Assembly (NCBI GenBank): GCA_030248135.1
Contig: JASANC010001461.1
Location: 1-64,000, forward strand
Direction: 5' to 3'
Length of the DNA stretch: 64,000 nucleotides
Source: Theristus sp. LFF4_11
Taxonomy: Eukaryota > Nematoda > Chromadorea > Monhysterida > Xyalidae
In this document: piece by piece, positions 28,501-40,500 of the stretch
Numbering within the stretch: the stretch's first letter is position 1
How the letters are laid out: every line of letters begins with the position of its first letter
Program-made: the position numbers and the translations under genes
The notes under the pieces: generated by a model
The model's database searches: none
What the model saw: only the letters and a program-made list of their open reading frames with translations
What the model was told of the DNA's origin: nothing

Positions 28501-31500
28501 AAACAGGCGACTGCAAATCAAGAATAGGAACATTCGATGATTTTCGACACTTGGTACACTCTTTATGCCTCATGCTTAATCAGTATCAAAAACGTGATTC
28601 AAATCAAAGAAATCAAATTAACATGAATTCATCTAATTAAGCTGCAAACATCCGAAACAAACGCACCCATGAATCGGATCAACGGTGAGCGAATGAGGCC
28701 TACGAAGTTCACCAGCGGAAGGACTGGTTGCACTTGAAGCGATCAACATTTGCCGGTGTGTCCCATTGATGGTCATCACAGACACGAACGATTGCGCGTT
28801 GAAAAACTTTAGCTCCGGCCACCAACTGCTGAAGTAGACGTTGCCAGACATCCAGTCCACTGCAACACTGTCGACTGCGTTGATCTCTGCAATAAAAAGT
28901 GTGTAATCTGGCATAAACGTTCGCAATCAACAAGTCACACACATGTCTAATACAAATGCTGGAATACAGAAAGTGCATGGTTTTGTTTGTTCGACTGTAA
29001 CGTCACCCTCAGCAGCACAATGATGCTGAAACCGAAACGAGCTAGTGGTTGGTGCTATCCCCATAGCATGTGATGAATTCAATAAACATCCCCGGTCATT
29101 CGTCTGTCGCACAACAACAACGACAACATCAACCAACCTGAATCAACGAGCACAACAATATTGGATCCGTTGATGTCGCTTCTGTAGATGGCGTTACTCG
29201 CGGCGTCATACCAGAACAGCAGCATCGCACTGTGCATCACTTGCATCGCACGCACGTCCGCCACTTTCGAGTGCGTCAACACGGGCATCGCGTTGTTCGA
29301 GGACACTTGCACGCCAGCCAACATTTGCGGCTCCGCGTACAGCAATGCACGCTGCATCGCTGAACGCACAGAAAAGTGATATTGAGTGATCGTACTGCGT
29401 CTGCGTGTTATCCACAGTTGATCCACAACACGACCCACGGTCGAAATATAAATTATAGACAATCGATTGACTGGCTTCTTTTGTACTGTGTTCACCGAGT
29501 GGTCCAACACCAGCTCGCAGCATCCAATCAGCATGCCCGATTCAAATGCCAGAATGTACACGTTGTTGCAAAAATTTGACTGTGGAAAGCACAGTGGTTT
29601 TTTTGCGAAACAAAATGAATGAACGAACGAATGAATAAAACGGTGTGATGATTTAATCAGGCTGCAATGGTAGTCTGATAGCAAGTTGGTCACAATGCAA
29701 TCCAGATTGCACATCAAACACACACCGCCGATCAACTAACAGCTCAAGGCGGAAACACCATTTAGTTTTTCGTCCGTACGCACAAACGTCGTTCTAAATC
29801 CCGTACGCAAACTAATTGTGTCCGTAATGCATTAAGATAGTACACACCACACGATTTCTAAAACGCGTGGCCATTTTTTACGTGTCGTGTCCGTGCGTAC
29901 GCACAAAAAACTAATTGCTAAACGCGCCTTCAGTGTGAACAGAGCGTGCGCTCGCAGCGACTCACCGGCACACGTGCGTCCGTCCGCATTCAGCTGCATC
30001 GCATACGGACAGGCGCAGCGTCGTTTCGCCGGCCCATCAATCAGACACAAATGCGAGCAGCGGCCGTTGTCCGGCGCACACGGCTGTTTCATGACGACCG
30101 GCTGGCGACTGGGGTGCATCATTTTCAGGTCGTATGGCTGCGTGCCCGTCGAGCGCGTCACGGACACGTCGGTGCCGTTCCATTTGTTCGCCTGCGAGCA
30201 GACGGGAAGTTTGGTTAACAAGATCCGACTGATTGCGATGAAGAGAAGTAAACAGAACACCCGATCGCTGTGAATAGCGCTAACTTTCCCAGCAGTAAAC
30301 ACAGGCTAGCCGGTGCTGAGCAGACATTGCGAGCTGACCTTCACAATCGACTTGACACGCCAATCCGTCCAGTAGACATGCGTGTCATCAATGGTCAGTG
30401 CGAACGGATGCTGCAGCAGTTTGTGGCTTCGCAGCACGGTGACCGGCGCGAAGCGAGCGTCATAGTCGAGCGCATGTATCGAGTCGGATTTCGCGTCGAC
30501 CCAATAGATGCGGCGCGTGGTGTAGTCGAGCGCGAGTCCGTTCGGCCAGGCGCCGCCGTGCGCAGCCACGTTGTACACGAGACGTCGCGCGGTGCCGGCA
30601 AGCGTGGCGCGTTCGATACGCGGCGCTCGCTCGTCCCAGTCCGACCAGAACATCAGCCTGTGACAAACGCACCATACAGACAAACTGCTGGATTCTGCGA
30701 GAAACGTGAAACACAGAACATGACCAAATTCATGGCTCGTCACTATTGGGCTTGCCGCCTGGCTCTGCGAGTTGCGGCAACGTGCACCGCATAGCGGCAG
30801 CAAGCACGCCACGCCACGTGCCATCGCATTGTCTCACAGGTATCATGTCAGCTCTCAAAGCAAACCCTCAGCTAAGCCACTCACAAAAAAGAGCCATCAT
30901 CGAAAACGCACCCTTCACGTGGATCCACGACCAATGCGCGCAGATTCGTCATGTTGCCAGTCAAAACGGTTGTTCTCATTTTACCATCAAACGTTGCAAC
31001 TTCGATCTGATCAAGCAACGAGTCCACCCAGTACAGCTTCTGACCGAGCCAGTCCACTGCGATGCCTTCTGGTGTCGCCGCACCGTGCTCAACGATTACA
31101 CGGATTTCGGACAGTGCTGAAAAAAATCGCAATGTAAACTTCATTTCGTTAAAATTTGCAATGTAAACTTCGTTTTAGCCATTTTGTTTCTGCTTTCAGG
31201 CAACGGATGATTGATTATCAAAGGACTATTTAAAACAAGAAAAGTATTCACGCACTTGAGTTCGTCAGTTGCCCCCTGTATATTTTGTCACTGGTGATGT
31301 CCGTCCAGAACAGCAAGTACTCGTCCGACTGTTCGTGATAAAAGTCGAGCGCAATCGAGTTTCTCAGCGCCGTCACCAGCGACGTCGGCTCGCCCGATCG
31401 AGTGTCGAGCAAGCGAAGTTCGTGACGCAACGAGTACACCATGTAATGGCTGTGTAGCAAAGCACGGTCGTATTCACTTATATCGACAAAAATCAAAAAC

Positions 31501-34500
31501 CGTGTAAAATAATAAAACTGCAAGTGTTGTGAAATGTGTCTCGCCAGTGAACATCTCTGATTATAGTAAGTCACGCCAAGCGTTAATCTGACACGGAACA
31601 TGTTGCTAATCAGTTCATAGAAGTTCATCACTGCTCATTCGGTTGATATGCCTTTATTCTTCATAACCCGCATGCAACATGCGCCCGCGATCAACAACGA
31701 ACCGATAGCTGTCGTGCATCAGTTTGCACGTGAACTTGTCGGCGGCCAGCTCATAGCCGTCCAAGCAGTGGCAAATGTAATGGGTGCCGTAGGCGGCGCA
31801 CTTCTGACTGCACACACCAAACCGTTGACATGGGTCGCTCTTGGCGCACGAACGACGGTCGGCCTACAAGCGATAGCACCAAAGCAGCTCATCGTGATAG
31901 TCGCACAAAGAAGCGCTCAGTTACACAGTGCACGCGACGGTGTCGCTTGAAGCACGCGGTTATGAAACGCAATTTATGTGCAAGGTATCACATCACATAC
32001 CATTGAATACAAATTCGCGGTTATGAAACGCAATTTATGTGCAAGGTATCACACTACATATCATTGAATACAACAAATAGACACCGAACTCTCTTGACTT
32101 GCATACTCAAGCGAGCGTTTGCATCGCACCTGCAGATGATATCCGTCGCGACAGTCGCAGACGAACCCATAGGGCGCATCGTGGCAGACGTGCTCGCACG
32201 GCAGTACACCGTGCAACGATTGGTCGTCAGGCTTCTGGCGGTCGCCGCGGGTGGTCCGATTGTAGCACAGCTGCCAGCTGCACTGGCCTCCTTCGTCCGA
32301 GCCATCCGGACAGTGCTGGAAAATAACGACAACACTTTGGAATGTAACAAAATTCGCAACAGCTTATTGGTTGCATGTCATCATGTTGCATCCATCCGCA
32401 ATTAAACAGAAGCCGTCCTGCACGCACCCGAACACCATCACAGAGCTGCGCTGGCTTCACGCAGATCGTGTCATCAGTGGCACACAGTCGACTCGGGTGG
32501 ACGCACTTCACCAGGACACTGGTGACGGCGGCGCACGACTGTTCGTCGCTGCCGTCCGCGCAGTCAGACTGGCCGTCGCAACGCCAGCGACTCGGAATGC
32601 ACCGCTTCGCGTCGGCGCACGCCCATTCGTGCTCTTTGTCGCACCGGATGGCGCCTGAGCAAACGTGCTACAGTGAGACAACGCACTTTTGCTGTGTTAA
32701 CATCTGGCGACTTGTGAATGCAACATGTATGTTCACAAAGCAACATTGTTGGTCGTTACAAACAAGCACGGTCAACCGACCGCAATCTAGTTCGTCCTCT
32801 CCCTCTTCACAGTCTTCATGTCCGTCACATTTGTATGCGGCCCGAATGCAAGTGCCCGTGGAGTTACATCGAAACTGATTGTGCCGCGGGCACTCTGATG
32901 CGGGCAGCCCGCAGTTCAGTTCGTCTGAGCCGTCCTTACAGTCGGCGACGCCGTCGCAACGGTAGATTCTGTGGAAGAAGTGAGGCGACTGAGGCAAAAA
33001 AAAACAACAACAACAGATGCCTGGAAACGAAACATGCAAACCTCGGATCACTAAGTTTAGACAGGGTCAGAGCGGGGTGCGTCAGTGGGTTCACAATTCT
33101 CCATCTTTTTCACACAATTTTCTCAACACACCAGTGATAATGCTCCAAACTATGACGACCATTATCAAGCGCACCACCGATATGGACAATGCCGGAGAGT
33201 GCGAGTGCGTTCAATCGCAGCTGATCACCAGTAAACGCCGACACCACCAACACCCAACCAACCAACCGATCAATACAGCGGCCATGCGGTTCACTGGGGC
33301 ACTGGAACTGTTCGCCGTGGACGCAGGTGTCCGCACAATGCACCTCGTCGGACGCGTCGGCGCAATCCGGCTCGCCGTCGCACACGAAACTGAGCGCGAC
33401 ACACTGCCGGTTGAGGCACTGCCAGTGGTTCGCAGCGCACGCGGCGTACGTGCAGTTCGCCGGCTCGTCCGTGTCGTCGTCGAGGCCGCAGTCGCGTTGG
33501 TAGTCGCACACCCACGAGCGCAGGATGCAGCGGCCGCTACGCGCGCACTGCAGCTTGTCCTTGCCGCACGAATGTGTGCGACCTGCAAGCAACCGAGCAC
33601 TCATGGACGCCACGGGTTGATTGATTGGCGGTGAAGTGCTTTGTACTATAATCTTTTATTTTGGTCCCGCAACACAATGCGCCCATAGATAGGTAAACAG
33701 TTTCATGCATGACGCGGGAATGCAAAATTGGTAAAGTGACCTGGATCCCCTAAATAGGGCCGAGTCACTTGGGCGACCTTGAATTGCCACATAAAGATTG
33801 AAACCAGTTTTCGTTTCACGTCTGCACACGCATTCAGTCGCGGAGCTTGAAAAATTGATAATAGTTCTCAACAGGCTGCACAGCTGTGAACTGCAGCGCT
33901 CAGTGAGCTGCCACGAACATGTGTGTTTCACTTGACAAGGACAGCGCGTGTGATGAAAACAATGTGCAACTTCTAAAAGCAACCCAAAACGGGCGCACCT
34001 TGACAGCGCGTCTCATGCTCGTCCTCTCCCATGGCGCAGTCTCTCTCGCCGTCACAGAACCACTGTTTCAGAATGCACTTGTTGTCGTTGCACCTGATCT
34101 GGTCGTCGCTGGCGCACGCCTTCGTGGCACACAACGCCGCCGTCTCGTCGCTCCCGTCCGCGCAGTCACGATCACCGTCGCACACGTACAACGCGTCAAT
34201 GCAACGCTGCAATCATTGCTGCCGGTGATACTGTTCAGGTGATAAATACTGTTGAGCACACTGATTCGCTGGCACCGTAAATGCCACACCGTTCGCCGTG
34301 TTGATTGGTGTTGCCGTGTTCATTGTGATTGGTGTGTACAGTGTGGCCGAATAAATAAGGCAGTCCATCAAGGCGGGATCAGTCGCAGACTACGATGTGT
34401 CTTTTTTCAAAAACGCCAACATAATTCCTAATCATGAGTGCGAGGGAAAAAGAATGATCAGAATAGCACGTAGAATCCATTAGTTTTTAAAACAACACGT

Positions 34501-37500
34501 CATATTTGACACACAATTGGGTTTCTGAACGGTTTTCTCTTTCATTCAAATTTCGCGCGCTCCTTGCACCCTGAAAAAAGCTGCCATGTTTAATCGGTCA
34601 CTCCGTATTTCCTAAACAACCTACCACTCCAACGGAGTTTTGTAGAGGAGTTTGGTAACAATAAACAAGATTCACAGCTGCTCGGCTTCCTTCGCCCGCT
34701 GACTGTACAATAGAAATAATTGTTTGTGTGCCAATGTTCGCGGCAAGCTCGTTCGTGGCACTGGGGACACTACTTTCAACGTTCAACAAAGCCTTTTTGC
34801 TGAGTTTTGCATCCTCGATGTGTCCACCACCAAACAATATGCGTCACTATCCCCAACGTACCTTGTTCCGCCAGCATTCAAACTGCCCCTCGACACAGTA
34901 TGCCCTTGCTTTGTAAGTATCGTCTTTCGTACACGAACGGCCGTCTTCGGCCAAAAGAAAACCTAAAAACAAAAAAACAACAAATTACTGTCAAACAAAT
35001 CAAAAAAACCGCAGTCGGTGACCACTGATGATCAATGAGTGTTCAAGCGCCAGCTGCTTCGTTGCAACCTGTTGCGCAAGCGCACGTTGCTGCGGTTTGC
35101 CGCGCAAAGCACAGATGCTCACAGCCACCGTTGTTCTGGGCGCACGCGTTCTGCACGGTCGCCAGTTGATCGGCTTCGGCGGTGGTCAGCACCAGCAGCT
35201 CAAAGATTGGCGACAAATGCGAGTAGTAGATGGTGATGTCTGAGAACAAACACAAAGGACAATGAAATATCAAATAAAACAGTATTTATTTATGTTTCCA
35301 ATCAAAAAAAAATGAAAATCGTCAAACAGCAAACATTTACGCACTCGAAATTTCACCAGTGTCCGCATTGAATTTCGCGCGCATCACTTGTCCACGACGG
35401 AATTCACTCCAATAGAGCCACTCACCGTCCAGTGCAATGCCGTATGGATGGCCGAGCGCTGCTCGGTCGGTCGAAAGGAGTTTCTGGAAAACAATTAAAA
35501 TTTACACATGATTGATTGATTGAACTCACGCTCCCACGCCACAGTGAGCGGAGACGGAGGACTGACCGGATCATAATGTATCTCTTCAAAATTAAAATCG
35601 CTCATTCAGTGAGTTCGAAATACAGCGAAAAACGAGAAACGGCGTAACTAAACGAACCATTCTCTGAGTGCCATCAAAGCGCACCCTCTCGATGGTGTCA
35701 TAGTAGGCGTCACACCAATACAGCCAATCAGCGTGCGCCGAAATGCCATTCGGCCAATGAATGGACGTGTTCACGATCGACGTCCGCTCGGTGCCGTCCA
35801 ATTGCGCTCGTTCGATCTCTGCCAGGAATTTGTTCTCGCCATCTGCACCGACCATCAACGCTCCTTCCGCCCAGTCGGACCAGAAAATGTAACTGGAAAA
35901 CACACGCATGGAAAGTGGAAACAGGTGCAGTCGAACAAAGAGGCAATCAGCTGATTGGCTACTTTGAATTTGCATCACTGATTGGTACAACTAGCGCAAC
36001 GCTGCCGCCAATCGATAGCAAGTCAGATTGCAAAAAAAACACGATTTTTACAGCTTGACTGACTGTTATGTGGTTCATGCTTTCAATATTTTAGATTTGT
36101 CAAAACAAGCAGCAAAGTTAAATGCTTGAGCGAACTGGGTAATTCTGTTTGGTAATCCACTAAATAAAAATCTTCCACTCCATCATTTCAAACAGTGAAT
36201 TGCACACATACCCCGCAACAACGTCTACAACGATGGCACGTGGGTGAGTGAAGTTGGCGTCGAGTAAAACACGGCGCACTTTTGGCTGTGAAATTTTGAG
36301 CACGCCAATCTGCCCCAACCCGTCATCGGTCCAGTAAAGGTTGCCAGCAACCGGATCCACCACCAAACCTTCAACGTTGCTCAAACCTTCGTCCAAAAGA
36401 ACGTTACGTTCAGCCGTATCGATATTAGCAACCTAAAATTCGAAAGAAATGAGACCAGCGACCATTTGAATTTCGCTAACTAGCATTTCGTTTCATAAAA
36501 ACGTGCATAAAACTTGCGTCAGTCGGGTGGGTACCTCAATGGTGTAGTTCTTTGCATCCGAGAAAAAGATCTGTCTGGCGACTGGGTGCACACTGATGGC
36601 AGCTGGTCGGAGCACGTGACGAATGGTGGTGCGTATGTGATAGCTGGCGTTTGCTTCGTTCAATGGCAGGAATCCAACGGCACCCGGCAATGTTTGGCCG
36701 TAGATCAACATATTCCTGCGGCAGCAAACGGACACGGTATTGCGCGGTATGCGCTTGTTGACGTGAAAACGAAATCAGTTTCATGCTTGATGCGGCAATT
36801 CAAAAATGCCAAAGTGTCTCTGACGAACAGGGTGATAAGAAACGTCAATGTATTCAGAAACTAAAGTAACCCTTTATGAGCTGAAATTTACAGCCGTGAA
36901 AGAAAACATACAGTTGCCATTAAAATTTCAGCTAAAACGGTCAACGCTGTTTGCCAGTCGCCCCAACAGACAATTGGATGGAACCCTTGATATCGCGCAT
37001 ATGACACGAGTGCAACATCAGCCAAACGTGTACAAGTGCGCTGAGTGTGTGAAAACGCACTCGTTTGAATACCCGATGGTTTACTTTTCATAAATATTCA
37101 TTTTTAATTGTGCTACTAAGTGTGTTCCAATTCTGTTCTTTCATGAATATTTTTCTGAATCATTGAAACGAGCAAACGGAAAAACAGACGAACTTAGTGA
37201 ACCGATTCACTGTTTTTTTGTTTCCAATCAATTTTTGTACGCTTCTGCAAGAAAATAATTTGGCAAATGTTCTGAATTTAGAAAACTGCTTCAAACTTCA
37301 AAGATAAATGGTTCACAAAGATCCCAAAACAAGCATTTTGCATGTGGCGTTGAACAGCCTTTGCATGTCACACGCGCGTAATCGAAGATTCCAATCGGCT
37401 GTTACGCTGCGACTAATAGCGTTGACCTTTCTAGCTGAAAATTTCAGTTCTGAATGCTAGCCGTTTTCCCCATTGACGTTTTTGATTACCCTGTATGTAT

Positions 37501-40500
37501 CAGGATCGCTCAAACAATTTTGAATTGCCGCTTCAAGCGTGAAACTAATTCACTACCTATGGATGTACACAACCAAGTGGCAGCAGTTCAAACAGACCGT
37601 ACTAACTTATCAGTGAGCAATTTACAAGTGCCGTCTTGCAGCAGTGCATATCCGTCTCTGCACAGGCATCGCGCGCGCGGCGCCCCTGTCGTTCGATTGA
37701 AGCCAACCAAGCACATGTGCTCGCACGGACCGTCGGTGACACGCGCGCACGGGTGCAACACTGGCAAAACACAACACAACATTGCTCATTGTTGACAGGT
37801 TTTTCATCAACCAGAATTTCCGATTTGCTCTCCGAAACACAACAAAAATACCATCTACCAGGCCACCTCAAAAAACGTATTTGTTTCAGTTTGCAGCTAC
37901 CTATCAAAACGGTCCCACCCCACCAGCATGAAAGTGAGGCACCGGAGTCCACTGGGTTGAGTTGGGGTGGGGACGTGGGGTATATGGACGACTGAGCGTC
38001 CCGTAAGCCAGCCCTCTCGTTACGGAAGGGGCTGAAAACCAATTCATACCTTTCGACTTCGGCTGCTTCACCTGATGAAAGACGCGCATTTCCGTGATGC
38101 GCATGAAGTCGTCGACGTCGTCGTGCGCAATGTCCTCCAGGTCGCCAGTGATTTTGTGCACTCTCAATCGATGCGACATGTACAGCCACGCACCAAACAC
38201 CTCCATCGCCACTTGCCGTTTCATCTGAACAGAAACACCGATTGCGTTCGTGAATGCGCCTCTGCAACTGAACATGTGCAACGAAAAACTCACCAAATGC
38301 CCAACAGCGACCACCCTTCGTTTGTATGTCGCCTCGTAGTCAATCGCGTGCACATACTCCAAGTACGTGTCCAAGTAATAGACGGTTCTCGTGGCGAGGT
38401 CAACACTGACGGCCAGCGGATGAATGATGCCCTTGGTGACGAGCCGCGTTGTGTTAGAGCCGTCCATTTCAATGCGCATCAGACCCGGCTGTCGACTATC
38501 CCAGTCGGTCACGAATATGAAGCTGGAAGGCACAGCATTTGTGGTGGATTGACTAATGATTCTGTGATGTGAATGGTGAATAGAAAATGTTTGTATAATG
38601 TGAAAATTACGGTTGATGTACTATTGCGGCCCGAAGAATTCCGGCCAGCCAAGTCCGGCCCGAAGAATTCCCCCTGGAGAATTTTGTCCCGGACAATTCC
38701 GGCCCAGTGAATTTTAGTTAGGGACGGGTGACACGGGACGGAATAATCCAAGGCCGCAATTCTTCGAGCCGGAACTTTTCAGGCCGCAATTAGAGGGCCG
38801 CAATTGTGCCCCATATGCATTCAATAGTTTTCAGCAAGTAAAATTTCCGCAAAATTTTTGAGGTAAACACGGTTTTATTTCCCATGCGCCAATACCAGTT
38901 AGAACGAACTGTGCTGTGACTGATCATAGGTTTTTGGTGTGCTGCATTGTAAACATCGATGCAGCAATATGTAAACAGCTGACCAACCCAGCATTGGCGT
39001 CCAGTGCCATGTCACGTGGTTTCGCCAGTTCGCCGGCCGACACAATGTGGCACAAGTCAAACTCGTACGTGCACACGCTCACTCGCGCGTAGTGCTCGTC
39101 CAAAAGATACCAGTTTCTTCCGACCCAATCGAATGAAATGCGCTGCACCTCTGAGCGTTACAAGACAGTTTTACAACGGTTTCAATATTTACTCACAAGA
39201 GAAGTTTCAAAAATGTGTTTCCACGTTACAGACAAAAAAAAACATCAAGTATTTCATTACATTAGAGAAAATCAATGTAGACAGTTACCAACCTTTGATG
39301 TCAAGCTCCGGTATATAAACACGTGTTTTCTGATTGGCAACGCCTTGCAACTGTGATGGCGTCCAACTGCTGTAGTTCGGGTCCTTGTCCAGAATTGGCG
39401 TACATGAAACCTGTCGGTGACTGATGTGCTCCACGAATGTGGTTGTAATCTGCAAAATGTCAGAGGGAGTCTCAATTGGATTCAATTTGCATTGTGCTTT
39501 CGTTCAACGGCGTCATATATTGACTGGACGCAAAATTCGTGTGCGACCAACTCTGCAGACAGTCGCCGTTTCGTAGTCATAGTCGAACGCATGCAACGCA
39601 TAGCCGTGCATCTGTTGCACCCTGCTGCTCATGGCTGCATTGTACACGGACACATGGTCGTCAGTGGACACCAGGAAGCGTGCCTGGTCAGCTGCAAACC
39701 GACAACAAAAAAAACTGAGTTCAATTGTTTCAACAGACTCAGTAAAAAAACAGCGTCTAGCTTCAACCACCGACCGTCATCAACATAACAGTTCGTCTCA
39801 TTCACCAGCGTGTAGCCCTCGATGCAACGACATTTGTAACCGGTGGACTCCAGATTCTCGCATCGCTGTTCGCAAACAGGCTGTGCGCCGTCATGCACAC
39901 GGAGGCATTCGTTTTCGTCGACGCAAATCGATCGCGCCGGCTTGTCAGACTGTTTCCTCTGTTGGCCGCTGTTGTTCGTAGCAGGCGACTTCGCAGCGCC
40001 ATCGCTCTTGTCGGGGCTGACCGGTTTCTGTCCGTCCGGACAGTAGCAGAACTCGCCGTCGTACGTCCAGGCGCTGCCGTACTTGCAGCCGAGCGTTTGC
40101 TTTTTGTCTGCGCGCAAAGCATGTCGTCAAATGGAGTTTCAATTCAACGACCAACTGAAAAAATGGCAAATCGAACGAACAATCGCAGAACGCTCCTTCG
40201 TCGCTGTCATCCGGGCAGTCCGACCGTTGATTGCAGAAGTCTTGCAGGCGAATGCATTTGTCCACCGACAGACATTTGTACTGATTGATGCCGCATTTGA
40301 ACGTGTTCAATTGGCCTGCGGTAAATAAGTGACACTTCTGGAACTCTGATCGCTCTGAACAGTCTCGCGATGAATTCCGCGAAACTAGTGTCGACTCCAT
40401 GGCAGTTTGGATACAATGCAGTTGCAACAGGCGTCTCACTCGTGTATCCAAAATCCAATTTCACGCCATCCTTTGCTTGTTTCTTTTACATGTGGCAGCT

